DNA from: an uncultured bacterium
GTDB lineage: Bacteria > Verrucomicrobiota > Kiritimatiellia > PWTM01
Length of the DNA: 64,000 bases
NCBI GenBank assembly: GCA_938010045.1
Contig: CALLFZ010000008.1
Location: forward strand, 38,389-102,388
Direction of reading: 5' to 3'
Position numbers and translations under genes: made by a program. This document shows, piece by piece, positions 8,831-18,130 of this stretch; position 1 is the first letter of the stretch; each line of letters opens with the position of its first letter. The notes below the pieces were generated by a model. That model ran no database searches. It was not told where the DNA came from and worked only from the letters and a program-made list of their open reading frames with translations.

Positions 8831-9789
8831 GGCCACGTGCCGCCCTCCTGCAGCGCCATCGCTGGCGCCGCACGGGGCTCCGGGTCTGGGTCCTTGCGCT
8901 CGCGGCAGCGGCCGCCGGCGCTCGGTCCGCTGAGCCGCCCGCCCCCCGCGCATTTGCCTGGGCCGCACGCAAGGGCGACGCCATCGTGCATCTGGTCGGC
9001 ACCGTGCATGCCGGCACGGCGGACCAGGCGAAGCATTGGCCCGTCGAACTTGAGACCTGTTGGCCTCGGACCGACGCCCTGCTGGTGGAAGCCGACACAA
9101 GCGACGCCGCCGCGATCGCGGCGCTGGTTCAACGCCACGGGATTGCCGCATCGGCCGCCGAGGCATGGGGGGATCGGTGCACGGAGACTCTCCGGGAACG
9201 CCTGCGCCGCTCGCTCGGCGAGCTGCCGCCGGGGGCCGACCGCATGCGCCCATGGCTGCTGATGCAGGCCGTCGTGGCCGCCCATCTCGCGCAGCACGGC
9301 CTTCATTCGCACTACGGTCTCGACGCCCGGCTCGTGGCGCGCGCGCGCGCGGAGCGCCGGCGGATCGTCGAAATCGAGGGCGCCGAGTACCAGTTTCGCA
9401 TCTTCGCGCAAGCGCCGCTCGAGATCCAAGTCGCGATGCTCACGGATGCGCTCGACGACATCGAGTCCGGCGAGGCCGCGCGCGAAGTGCGGCGCATCAT
9501 GGAGCTCTGCGAGACGGCGGACGTCGACGCGCTCGAGCGGTGGTACTCCGAGTTGGCCGGCCGAACCCGTCCGGCCGACCGCTACCTGTTCCGCCGCTTG
9601 TTCGATGAACGCCATCCGGCGATGGTCCGCGCCATCGAGCAGAGCGCGGCGCATGGAGCGCGGCCGCTGGTGGCAGTCGGTGCGCTGCACTTCGTCGGCC
9701 CGAAAGGACTGATTGCTCAGCTCAGGCGCCGTGGCTGGACGGTGGAGCGCATCCAGGCGTCGTCCGTGGAACCCGCCGAAGCGCGTTAA
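8827..9789 (+). CDS. TraB/GumN family protein
   Basis: 320-residue exported protein of the TraB/GumN (Tiki-like) family, whose eukaryotic members are membrane metalloproteases. Family marks are HLVGTVHAGT near the N-terminus of the mature protein, the acidic EADTSD segment, and GALHFVGPKGLIAQLRRRGW at the C-terminus. A cleavable signal peptide is present (LALAAAAAGARSAE). The start overlaps the preceding stop by ATGA, giving translational coupling. Bacterial members have no settled role. Pairing with a Tat-exported protein suggests a shared envelope function, which is inference. Confidence 0.85.
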   Translation: MRPRAALLQRHRWRRTGLRVWVLALAAAAAGARSAEPPAPRAFAWAARKGDAIVHLVGTVHAGTADQAKHWPVELETCWPRTDALLVEADTSDAAAIAALVQRHGIAASAAEAWGDRCTETLRERLRRSLGELPPGADRMRPWLLMQAVVAAHLAQHGLHSHYGLDARLVARARAERRRIVEIEGAEYQFRIFAQAPLEIQVAMLTDALDDIESGEAAREVRRIMELCETADVDALERWYSELAGRTRPADRYLFRRLFDERHPAMVRAIEQSAAHGARPLVAVGALHFVGPKGLIAQLRRRGWTVERIQASSVEPAEAR

Positions 9790-9828
9790 GTCCATTTCGA
9801 AGTTGGGGCCCGGCGCCGATCACCCCCG

Positions 9829-9857
9829 TTGTATCCCAGCCGCGCGGCCCGTACGAT
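9829..9857 (+). promoter_or_regulatory. Predicted promoter of the radical SAM gene
   Basis: TTGTAT (9829-9834) and TACGAT (9852-9857) with a 17-base spacer, in the gap after the TraB/GumN gene. Transcription would start near 9864, next to an in-frame GTG at 9866 and 20 bases before ATG 9884. Confidence 0.5.
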
Positions 9858-9883
9858 CGGCCAATGTGCAGCCGAGCCCGACC

Positions 9884-11713
9884 ATGGTACTCATCACACC
9901 GCCGTTCGTGGCGCCGAACGCGCCCTACCCGGCCACACCGCAACTGGCAGGTTTTCTGCGCCGTTCCGGGTGCGACGTGCGTCAAGTGGACCTCTCGATC
10001 GAACTGCTGAACTGGGTGTTTTCGAAGCGTGGGCTGGAGGAGCTCGCCGCCGAGACGCGGGATCGGCCGGCCACGTCGCCGGCAGCTCGCCGCTGGCGGC
10101 GTCGTTGGCGCAAATACGCCAACGTCATGGATGCAGCCGTCGAATTTCTGCGCGGCCGGTCGTCCCGCCTGCCCGAACTGCCGCGGGGTCCGAGGTTCCG
10201 GGTGCTCGATGAGCTGCGCCGCGCGCGCTCCCCGATGGCCGCTGACGCCGCACGGGACGAGCGACTGCGCGCCAGTCTGTTTCTGGATGACCTGTTCGAT
10301 CTAGTGCGCGAAGCGGTGGATACCCACTTCGGCTTCTCGCGCTACGCCGAACGCCTGGCCGCGGCGGCAACGTCGTTTGAGCCGCTCCGCCGAGCGCTCG
10401 AGGAACCACCGGGTCCACTGGAGGGGAGGCTCGACGATCTCGCGACCGAGTGGGTCCGGCGCGAACGTCCCGGCCTGGTCGGCATCACGGTGCCGTTTCC
10501 GGGCACGTTGTATGGCGCGCTGCGCGTGGCGCGCGCGATTCGCAAGGCCGCGCCGCGCGCCTTCATCGCGCTCGGCGGCGGCTACGTCAACACCGAACTG
10601 CGCGAGCTGCGCGATCTCCGTTTGTTCGATCGCGTGGACGCGCTCGTGTTCGACGACGGCGAACTGCCGTTGCTTGGCCTTACGCAATGGTTGGGGGCCG
10701 GCCGCGCGGGGCCACCGCCGCCCCGCGTCGCGACGCGCGAGCGGCCACCCGCGGTCGCGCTCGCCGACCCGGCGGCCCGCACCGCGCAGATCCGCCATCG
10801 CGACCGGCCCGCGCCGGACTACCGCGGGCTGCCGCTCGATCTCTACTTCGGGCTTGCCGAGACTCCGAATCCGATGCTGCGGCTCTGGAGCGAACGGTTC
10901 TGGAATAAGCTCGCGCTCGCGCATGGCTGCTACTGGCGACGCTGCGCGTTCTGCGATACCTCGCTCGACTACATCGCGCGATTCGACCCCGCCGATGCGG
11001 CGACGGTCGAGCGGTGGATGGACGAGGTCGCGGCACAGACCGGCCGCGAGGGCTTCCATTTCACCGACGAGGCCGCGCCGCCCGCGCTGCTGTTGGCACT
11101 CGCTCGGCGGCTGGCCTCGCGCGGCGCACCGTACCGCTGGTGGGTGAACATTCGGCTCGAGCCCGCATTCGATGGCGATGCCGCGCGCCTGCTGGCCGAC
11201 GGCGGCTGCATTGCCGTGACCGCCGGCCTTGAGTGCGCGCAGGACCGTCTGCTGGCCAAGATGCACAAAGGCATATCCTGTGCCGGGGCGGCCGCCGCCT
11301 GCGCGGCCTTGGCGGAGGCGGGCATTCGCGTGCACCTGTACCTGATGTACGGCTACCCGGGCCAGACAGTCGAAGACATCGTTGAAGCGCTCGAGTTCCT
11401 GCGCGCACTGTTTGCGCGGGGACATGTGCACTCCGCGTACTGGCATCGGTTCGCTCTGACCTGCCACAGCCCGCTGTATCGTCGGGCGCGCTCGCTGGGC
11501 CTGCGCGGCCAGCCACTGCGCGGCGGCTTCGCACACAACGAAGTGCCGTTCGAGGAACCGAGTGCGCCGGACTGGGTGGCCATCGGCGATGCGCTACGGC
11601 GTGCGACGTACAACTGGATGCTCGGCGTCGCGCTCGATGTGCCCGCGCCGCGCTGGTTTGGGCATACCGCCGCGCGTCGCCGGCCCCGCTCGACCGGTCA
11701 GGGGGCCGCGTAG
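9884..11713 (+). CDS. B12-binding-domain radical SAM protein
   Basis: 609 aa. The N-terminal third has the cobalamin-binding-type Rossmann layout of B12 radical SAM proteins: VLITPPFVAPNAPYPATPQ, then GLVGITVPFPGTL, ALGGGYVNTELRE and VFDDGE. The radical SAM core starts at HGCYWRRCAFCDTSLDY; spacing C-x4-C-x2-C is the variant found in this subgroup. The core continues with FHFTDEAAPP and VHLYLMYGYPGQT. The substrate is unknown; relatives include methyltransferases and methylthiotransferase-like enzymes. ATG 9884 gives the usual N-terminus; GTG 9866 (six residues longer) is close to the predicted transcription start and cannot be excluded. It appears monocistronic. Confidence 0.88.
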   Translation: MVLITPPFVAPNAPYPATPQLAGFLRRSGCDVRQVDLSIELLNWVFSKRGLEELAAETRDRPATSPAARRWRRRWRKYANVMDAAVEFLRGRSSRLPELPRGPRFRVLDELRRARSPMAADAARDERLRASLFLDDLFDLVREAVDTHFGFSRYAERLAAAATSFEPLRRALEEPPGPLEGRLDDLATEWVRRERPGLVGITVPFPGTLYGALRVARAIRKAAPRAFIALGGGYVNTELRELRDLRLFDRVDALVFDDGELPLLGLTQWLGAGRAGPPPPRVATRERPPAVALADPAARTAQIRHRDRPAPDYRGLPLDLYFGLAETPNPMLRLWSERFWNKLALAHGCYWRRCAFCDTSLDYIARFDPADAATVERWMDEVAAQTGREGFHFTDEAAPPALLLALARRLASRGAPYRWWVNIRLEPAFDGDAARLLADGGCIAVTAGLECAQDRLLAKMHKGISCAGAAAACAALAEAGIRVHLYLMYGYPGQTVEDIVEALEFLRALFARGHVHSAYWHRFALTCHSPLYRRARSLGLRGQPLRGGFAHNEVPFEEPSAPDWVAIGDALRRATYNWMLGVALDVPAPRWFGHTAARRRPRSTGQGAA

Positions 11714-12311
11714 AGACGCCCGCGATCCGCGCAGGTCACCCGTGCGCCACCCACCCGCCGCACGATCACCGGCGCGCACGTGTCTCGGTCCCACGCGAGG
11801 ACTCGCTCCCCCATCCCCAAACCCGTGCCGGCCGCCGCGAAGGCCGTACCATCGCCCACAGCCGAGTCCCCCAGACCCTAGGCGAGCAGGAGCAAGCTGA
11901 AGACACGCCAGGCCCCGCTGCCTGTAGCGCTGCCATCTGCCGATTGCCTCTTTGTTTGGGACCACCCCTAGGGTCAACCGACGGCAGCCCCAACCGCCAT
12001 AGTGCCGAGACGGACTACGCCACCTTGCCGATCCTCGCCAGTTGCAGGGCGGGCGCCCGCCGTTTTTACGATTTCCCTGCCGGTCAAGTAGCGCCGAATT
12101 TCCTACGGCGATGGATGCATCTTGCCCAGCTCTTCACGTCACCCACCCACCGCGAGGGCCGGCGTCATCATGACCTCGAATCACATGAGACCGGCCAGGC
12201 TCTCACGCGGTTCGATGCGCGCCTCGATGCCGAGCCCGTGCACACCCTCCTTCTCCTTCGCGACCCACCGGCGGCGTTTCGAACCGCCGGTGCTCGCCAT
12301 CCGAGTCATGA
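11714..12311. other. Intergenic between converging genes; terminator-like palindrome
   Basis: About 600 bases without a convincing gene. The one clear structure is GGCGGGCGCCCGCC (12048-12061) followed by GTTTTT, a terminator-like palindrome that could stop plus-strand transcription from the radical SAM gene, though it is 335 bases away. The short open frames lack recognisable domains. Confidence 0.45.
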
Positions 12312-13094
12312 TCACGATGTCGTCTCTTGCGGACGAATCTTGGCCCACACCGCCGGCAGACGCTGCCGGTAAGCGGAAAGGATCAGCTGTTCGTCGTCCT
12401 TGAGCGGCCGCACGGGGATTGTGTCCATCACCTCCTCCGAGCGCCGATCTCCCTCGAACATGAGCTCCGCGGCGCCCCGGATCATCGCGACCAGAGCACG
12501 GTCGGCGTCGGCGGGGCCGAGTCCGAACTCATGCGCCAGCTCGCGCAATACCTGCCATTGGAACCAGAAATACGTTGGCCCCATCGCCGAGATCATCGCG
12601 TATGCTTCTAGGTCGCGTTCCGGCACCTCCGGCGACTCGCCCCACGGCGCGACCAGACGGCGGAACTCCTCGCGCCGTCCCGTTTCAATCGCGTCGGCGA
12701 AGGCCACCGGGTTGTAGCCGCGCCCGATCGCAGACGGCGCATTGGGGATCATCCGGATCCATCGGGCGACTCCGCTGAACGCGGCCAGCTCGCGCAGCGT
12801 CCATTTCGGAGCCAGCGAAAGCAGCCACGCATCCGGAGGCAGGTGAGGCCGGATCTGCTCCAGCGCGGCCTTCATGACCGGTGGGTGGACCGCCATCACC
12901 ACCAGCTCCGAGGCGGCGGCCCTCTCGGGTGGCACTGTACGGACATCCGGATGCGCACTGCGCAGTCGCTCCAGTGCCCCCGCATCCGGATCCGCCACCC
13001 GGACCTCCGGCGGCATCGCGCCCGCGCGCATCCAGCCATCGAGCAAAAACCGCGTCACGCGGCCGCCCCCGATGAACCCCACCGTTCGAGTCAT
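12312..13094 (-). CDS. proC: Pyrroline-5-carboxylate reductase
   Basis: Reduces 1-pyrroline-5-carboxylate to L-proline with NAD(P)H. 260 aa, close to the family's ~270. The nucleotide-binding motif is at the extreme N-terminus (FIGGGRVTRFLLDGW), followed by VVMAVHPPVMKAALEQI, RMIPNAPSAIGRGYNP (equivalent to the RxMPNxP signature) and the AMGPTYFWFQWQVL substrate segment. The longer open frame upstream is rejected because GGAGGA sits eight bases before this ATG. Members of this subgroup are sometimes divergent dehydrogenases, so ProC is the best but not the only call. It lies 14 bases downstream of a decayed permease gene. Confidence 0.85.
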   Translation of the reverse strand: MTRTVGFIGGGRVTRFLLDGWMRAGAMPPEVRVADPDAGALERLRSAHPDVRTVPPERAAASELVVMAVHPPVMKAALEQIRPHLPPDAWLLSLAPKWTLRELAAFSGVARWIRMIPNAPSAIGRGYNPVAFADAIETGRREEFRRLVAPWGESPEVPERDLEAYAMISAMGPTYFWFQWQVLRELAHEFGLGPADADRALVAMIRGAAELMFEGDRRSEEVMDTIPVRPLKDDEQLILSAYRQRLPAVWAKIRPQETTS

Positions 13095-13108
13095 GGTCGT
13101 GTCCTCCG

Positions 13109-13660
13109 TCAAGTTACGAGCGCGCCGAACACCAGGCCGCCCGTCATCGCGATCACCACCCATATTCCCACAAACTTCAACCTTTTGCAGTCACCCAAAA
13201 TCGAGCGGATCACCACCACAGTCGGCAAACACAACGCTGGTCCGGCCAGCAACAGCGCCCACACAGGCCCCTGGCCCATACCACTGTCGAACAGTCCGGT
13301 AGGACCGACCCTTCCGTAAGCGTCGTGAAGTAGTTCAAAGCCCCGGCGACGGCTGCAAACAGATTCGTCCAGAGGGGACATGCTCGTTTCGATCCAGCGC
13401 AGCGGGCCTGCGCGACCAATCGGAGATGGACGCCGCGTTCGACCGCTCCTCGCCTCGTACGATCGTGTGCCTCCGCAGGCCAATGGGCGCAAGAACATGA
13501 CGCCGCCCCCGCGCGCGCCACCGAGCGGCGCGCCGAGCACACACGCCGTTCGTACCATCGCCCCCACATTGATCGCCCGGGCGGAATACCACACGGTGAT
13601 CACCGGTCCAAGACCGGTCCCCCGCATGGGCATGCCGCCGATGAGCGGCAGCACCATCGC
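13109..13660 (-). pseudogene. Frameshifted permease gene (UPF0718/ArsP-like), C-terminal half
   Basis: Recognisable pieces of a membrane permease are spread over different frames. From 5' to 3' on the minus strand: GTGLGPVITVWYSARAINVGA (13621 to about 13560), then in another frame LFAAVAGALNYFTTLTEGSVL (13359-13300), then back in the first frame DSGMGQGPVWALLLAGPALC (from about 13291) and the terminal VVIAMTGGLVFGALVT. These match, in order, conserved segments of UPF0718/ArsP-type permeases. At least two frameshifts separate them, so no full protein can be made. Its end lies 14 bases before proC, suggesting a former two-gene operon. The N-terminal half was not located with confidence further upstream. 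Confidence 0.75.
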
Positions 13661-14126
13661 CGAGCAGAGAGCAAGGATCGCGCCGGACCGCGACGCGATC
13701 GGCCAGCCACGTCGGCGCGGTCGCCCCCCCCTATCTCGTCACCGCCAGCCGGCAGACGAAGCCGCCGATGGCTCTGTTGATGAACAATGCCGGGACGCGA
13801 CAGTGCCGCAGTGATTCGATCACCGCCTCCTGTAGCCGGAAGGAGTCGGAGGATCGCCCGTACAACAGCGCGGACACGCCGATCTCCGGCAGAAGACATC
13901 GCACCTCCGCGCGATTCATTGCGAGGCATCCTCCAAGGCGGCGTGCGGCAACGAATGCGCGGTTACGCGATCTTTGCATCGGATCACATCGGGCGCGCAC
14001 GGCAACGCCCCCCGTTTCATCACATCACACGCGTGTCCCGACGCACCGCTCGGCCAGCAGACCGGCATCTCGCAGTTGCGCACGACGGCGGGAGCCGACC
14101 GACGCATCTCCTCCCCGCTCTCGCAT
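13661..14126. other. Probable decayed sequence upstream of the permease remnant
   Basis: About 465 bases with only short, mutually overlapping frames. A minus-strand frame ending near 13731 (contains SALLYGRSSDSFRLQEAV) could be a remnant but I cannot place it in a family. The region ends at the inverted terminus of the repeat element. Confidence 0.4.
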
Positions 14127-14716
14127 AGCCGATTGCGCTGTGGGTTGTTCTTAAAGGGGTGAGACGAGGGGGCTGGAGGCGGGAAGGCGTGAACATTTTC
14201 ATCATAAGTGAACAACCTCGGGTTTCTCTAGTTCTGCCTCCAGAGTGCTGCTTCGAGATCGCCCCTCTCTCTCCTCGACCGTTTTCGGTCTGCGCCTTAG
14301 CGGCTGAGAGCTCGCGTGGCCTGCGACTGTCGAGCCGTAGGAGCGGGGGGGAACCCGACCCTCCAAGGTCTGCTCCGAGGCCGGGGACAGGCACACGCCA
14401 GCCCGACCGATCCGCTGCCACGCGGCCCGGATTCGGACGCCGTGGGAGGCATCCCCCAAGGGATCGAGTCAATCGGAGGAAACGGCAGGTGCCTGTCCCC
14501 ACCAACCGAGGAGGTGCCTGTCCCCATTTCACCAGCGATGAAATTGGAGGCACGGCTTCCACGCCGTCCGCGATGGTTGAACGGTCGAAACATTCGTCGT
14601 TTTTGCGGGAGCGGCGAAAAAACGGCGAAAGGCGCGGGATCGTTGGGGTCAACAACATTCGCCTCCCTTCGCCGGCACTAGGATGTATCGCGTATTCCTC
14701 GTCGCGCATCGGCTCG
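14127..14716. repeat. Dispersed repeat, copy 2, with inverted termini (590 bp)
   Basis: The left end AGCCGATTGCGCTGTGGG (14127-14144) is the reverse complement of the right-end motif of this repeat family (CCCACAGCGCAATCGGCT in copy 1). The left arm continues to GGCGTGAACAT near 14196, mirroring ATGTTCGCC of the right end. The right arm (14642-14716) begin GTTGGGGTCAACAACATTCG. The core carries three GGTGCCTGTCCCC-type motifs (14383-14395 inverted, 14488-14500, 14513-14525). It has the layout of a non-autonomous mobile element; there is no transposase frame. It abuts the tandem promoter of the PEP-CTERM gene. Confidence 0.75.
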
Positions 14717-14733
14717 GCGCCCCGGCCGGCCCC

Positions 14734-14796
14734 TTGACAATCCATGGCGAGTGTGATAGTCAAGTACTTGACAATCCACGGACAGTGTGATAGGTG
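14734..14796 (+). promoter_or_regulatory. Tandem duplicated promoter of the PEP-CTERM gene
   Basis: Two near-identical 27-base units 34 bases apart. Each starts with a perfect TTGACA (14734-14739 and 14768-14773) and continues with an AATCCA-GG-AGTGTGATAG core. The -10 candidates are TAGTCA (14757-14762) and TAGGTG (14791-14796), each 17 bases after its -35. Transcription from the second would begin near 14803, 24 bases before ATG 14827. A duplicated promoter implies high expression or differential use. Confidence 0.6.
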
Positions 14797-14826
14797 ATGA
14801 GAAAAATACTAGGGAAAGGGAAAGTG

Positions 14827-17547
14827 ATGAGTACGGCTCATCGGTCTCAGTGGGCGGCCTCGTTGGCCGTTGTATTTGCCTTGTCCGCCTTCGGGCAGGA
14901 TGGCGCGTGGACAGCCACGACGTCGGGCGATTGGAATGATCCCTTCAATTGGGACGGCGGGACGATCCCATCCGGTGCCGCGAACAACGCCTACTTCACG
15001 AACACAATCCCGGGCAACGTCACGGTCACACTTCCCGCTGCTCCGGTCGAAATCGGCGGGCTCGTCTTCTGGACGAATGCGCCGCCGAACGTCACGCCTC
15101 GTATATGGACGTTTACGGGCGGCGTGTTCACCAATCTGTCGCGGATTACGATGCCGCGTCCGGTCAGCAACAACAACACGCTTGTGATGGGATCGCGAAT
15201 CGAGAGCGTCGATCCCAGTTATTCGCTGACGATCCTTGGGTCCACCTCCAACACCGTGGGCGAGATCTGGCTCACCGCCAGCAACGCGTACAGTGGGCCT
15301 ACCTACATTGGCAACATTGCGCGGGTGGTGGCCACCACGCCGTATGCGTTCGGCGACGCCACCTATCCGACGATTATTTCGAACGGCGCCTCGGTGAAGC
15401 TGACCAACAACCTGGAGATCGCAGAGCCGTTTGAGATCATGGGCAACGGCAATTCGCAATGGACCGGCGCGATTGACAGCCTCGCGAACTCCACCAACAC
15501 ATTGCTGGGTGTGGTAGGGTTAGGCAGCGGCGGTTCCCGCCTCGGTGCTTCGTCGCCCAGCGCCGGCCTTGTGGTGCGCGGAGGCGTCACAGGTAATGTG
15601 GGGCTCGCGCTGCAGGCTACCGGCCTCATCATCATCACCAACAATCCGATCACGATCGGCATCAACCAGCTCTCGATCCATAGCGCAGGCCAAACGGTCT
15701 TCGCCGTGGGAAGCAACTCGGCAGCTACGGTGGAAATCGCATACGGCAATACAGTGGTTCTCGGTGTGGATCACGCGTTCACGAATGTGCCCACGTTGCG
15801 GCTGGGGGCCATCGGAGTTGGGTTCAAGGGAACCTTGAACATGAACGGGAAGACTTTGGTGGTCGGTCAATTGACTCACGCCGCGGGCATCACGAATGCT
15901 TCGGTGTGCGCGATCACCAGCGCAGCGCCGGCCTTGCTGGTGGTGAATCAGTCGGCCAATACCACGGTGACGAACCTCTTCCGTGGGCCGATCTATCTGG
16001 TGAAGGGGATGGGAGGACAGCTGTGGCTAGCGGGCACCAACGCCCTGAGCGTCGGAATCCTCGTCACGGGTGGTGTGCTGCGCGTGGGTCACCCGGAACT
16101 GGTGGATGCGGCCCGAGTGCCGCTGACCATCCCGGTGACGAATCAGGCATGGTACGAAATCCGATCGCCGGGGTTGTTGGTCTCGTCGAACACATTCGTG
16201 GGGGGCGGCACAAACCGCGCTTGGGGAACGGAGGGCGTGTTGCGGTTGGCTGTGGACAGTCCGGACTTTACCGGTGCTTGGGAGGTGCGTACGGGCGCGC
16301 TCTGGGCGTCCTCGAGCTATGCGCTGGGCGCTCATAACACAGGCGCCGTGTACGCGAACTTTCAGGGTGGGCCGACGGGCTCCCGCGCAATCTGGCTGTC
16401 GGGTGACGTCGGCATCACGGGCAAACTGGCCGTGGTCAGCGGCGGCGGTTTTACCAACATCACCACCACGATTCCCAACGCGGGCAACTTTACCAACACG
16501 GTTCCCCTCGGGCCGGGTGTGATCCGCAGTCTCAGCGGAACGAATGTCTGGGCCGGGAACGTCGAGATGACCGCCGGTGCCGGCAACTCCAGCTTTTCGG
16601 CCGATAGCGGTGCGGGCCTGATCATCGATGGGGTGGTGTTCGCTTCGGCGACGTTCCGTGAACTGTACCTCGAAGGCGACGGGATTGGCGTGATGCGTGG
16701 CGTGATCTCCAACGGCGCCACCGCGAATCTTCCCATTCTCATGCGCGGCAGCGGCATGTGGACCATCGCGGCCGCGAACGAGGCGGGTGGCAACACGACG
16801 ATCTCGTCCGGCACACTCCGGATCGGCGAAGGCGGAACGGTGGGCAACCTTGCTGCAGGCTCCGTGTTGAACAACGGCACATTGGTCTTTGATCGCAGCG
16901 ACACGTACGTCGTGACCAACACGATCTCCGGCTCGGGCGCCCTGATCCAGGCCGGACCGGGCACCACCGTGCTCACCGCGAACAACTCCTACACGGGTCC
17001 GACGACGGTCTCGAACGGCACGCTGCGGGTGGACGGCAACTACACCGGCGGCGGTCTGATCACCGTGGACGGCGGAACGCTGGCCGGCACCGGCAGCGTC
17101 GGGCCGGTGACGGTCAACAGCGGTGGCACGCTCGCACCGGGCGCCAGCCCCGGTATTCTCACGGTCAACGGCACCGTCACGCTCAACAACGGCGCGATCT
17201 TCAACGTAGAATTGAACGGGCTGGCCCCGGGCACGCAGTACGATCAGCTCGACATGAACGCGAATACGCTCTGGCTTAACAGTCCGACCCTCGCCGCGTC
17301 GGTGGGGTTCGTGCCCTCGCTGGGCGACTACTTTGACATCGTGACGGATCTGTCGGGGTTCAACCCCGCGACCCACGGCACCTTCGCCGGCCTGCCAGAC
17401 GGCGCGACGTTCGCCTCCGGCACAACGCTTCTGCAGATCAATTACCAGAGCGATCGCATCCGGCTCACGGTGGTTCCGGAACCCTCCACGCTGGGCATGA
17501 TCGGTCTGGCGTTGGGCGCAGTTCTGTTGCGTCGCCGCCTGCGCTGA
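14827..17547 (+). CDS. PEP-CTERM surface protein with autotransporter-type beta-strand repeats
   Basis: About 906 aa, exported. After a signal peptide ending near SAFGQDGAW come Gly/Asn/Thr-rich beta-helix repeats, with autotransporter-associated strand motifs such as NNSYTGPTTVSNGTLRVDGNY and GSGALIQAGPGTTVLTANN-like units. The C-terminus is a PEP-CTERM sorting signal: VPEPSTLGMIGLALGAVLL and a basic RRRLR tail, predicting sorting by an exosortase and cell-envelope or matrix location. It resembles the many adhesin-like PEP-CTERM proteins of Verrucomicrobiota/Kiritimatiellota. Starts at GTG 14794, ATG 14797 and ATG 14827 are in frame; 14827 is preferred because GGGAAAGGGAAAG precedes it and the earlier ones lie at or before the predicted transcription start. 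No exosortase gene is in the window. Confidence 0.88.
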   Translation: MSTAHRSQWAASLAVVFALSAFGQDGAWTATTSGDWNDPFNWDGGTIPSGAANNAYFTNTIPGNVTVTLPAAPVEIGGLVFWTNAPPNVTPRIWTFTGGVFTNLSRITMPRPVSNNNTLVMGSRIESVDPSYSLTILGSTSNTVGEIWLTASNAYSGPTYIGNIARVVATTPYAFGDATYPTIISNGASVKLTNNLEIAEPFEIMGNGNSQWTGAIDSLANSTNTLLGVVGLGSGGSRLGASSPSAGLVVRGGVTGNVGLALQATGLIIITNNPITIGINQLSIHSAGQTVFAVGSNSAATVEIAYGNTVVLGVDHAFTNVPTLRLGAIGVGFKGTLNMNGKTLVVGQLTHAAGITNASVCAITSAAPALLVVNQSANTTVTNLFRGPIYLVKGMGGQLWLAGTNALSVGILVTGGVLRVGHPELVDAARVPLTIPVTNQAWYEIRSPGLLVSSNTFVGGGTNRAWGTEGVLRLAVDSPDFTGAWEVRTGALWASSSYALGAHNTGAVYANFQGGPTGSRAIWLSGDVGITGKLAVVSGGGFTNITTTIPNAGNFTNTVPLGPGVIRSLSGTNVWAGNVEMTAGAGNSSFSADSGAGLIIDGVVFASATFRELYLEGDGIGVMRGVISNGATANLPILMRGSGMWTIAAANEAGGNTTISSGTLRIGEGGTVGNLAAGSVLNNGTLVFDRSDTYVVTNTISGSGALIQAGPGTTVLTANNSYTGPTTVSNGTLRVDGNYTGGGLITVDGGTLAGTGSVGPVTVNSGGTLAPGASPGILTVNGTVTLNNGAIFNVELNGLAPGTQYDQLDMNANTLWLNSPTLAASVGFVPSLGDYFDIVTDLSGFNPATHGTFAGLPDGATFASGTTLLQINYQSDRIRLTVVPEPSTLGMIGLALGAVLLRRRLR

Positions 17548-18130
17548 AGCGGCGGACGCCTCGCTGCTTCGAACCAGTCGGATCGGTCCGAAGGATCGCA
17601 CTGACTGAACCGCGGGAACAATCCCACGCCCTGCGTGCGCGATCGCTGCCCAATGAAGCGGTCCAGTGGCCCGCGAGCCGGCCACCGCGCCAGGCAAGAC
17701 GAACGCGATGGTCGGGCTCCATAACCGCGGAGTGTCGCGGTTCCAGCGGCGATCGGTTGAACACCCCAGCTGGGTGCCGAAGGTCGCGCAAACCACCCGG
17801 CATTGCGCGTAGGGGATTCGCCCAACGAGCTCGCGATGTGTCCCCAAGACGCGCAGACGCACGGAACTGCGAGGTGCGCCAGCCGCCGTTTCGAGAACCA
17901 ACATCCGCACCGAGGTGGCGACCATCACTCAGCGGATCATCCGCGTTGGACAATCCGTTTGGCGGAAGCTGTGTCGGACACGGTGAGGGCGATTCATCGA
18001 TCGCACACTTCGCTTATGGGGGACACCTCGTATTTCACCGCCTCGCTCGGTTTGCTGCGTTGTCATCTCGGCCCCGTCCAATTAAGCTGGGGCGGTTCGA
18101 TCGGCGGACAACCGCCACTGGAGGTGTCGG
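17548..18130. other. Intergenic before the rhamnosidase gene
   Basis: About 580 bases. Open frames on both strands show no domain. A weak stem (GCCGC...GCGGC near 17535-17557) follows the PEP-CTERM gene but lacks a T-run. A ribosome site for the next gene (GGAGGT, 18120-18125) lies at the far end. No member of the repeat family is present. Confidence 0.45.

Noticed and set aside
9713..9883. Longer N-terminus for the radical SAM protein
   Set aside because: It overlaps the TraB/GumN gene and its predicted promoter, and the B12-domain pattern starts at ATG 9884.
17535..17557. Terminator after the PEP-CTERM gene
   Set aside because: The stem is short and there is no T-run.
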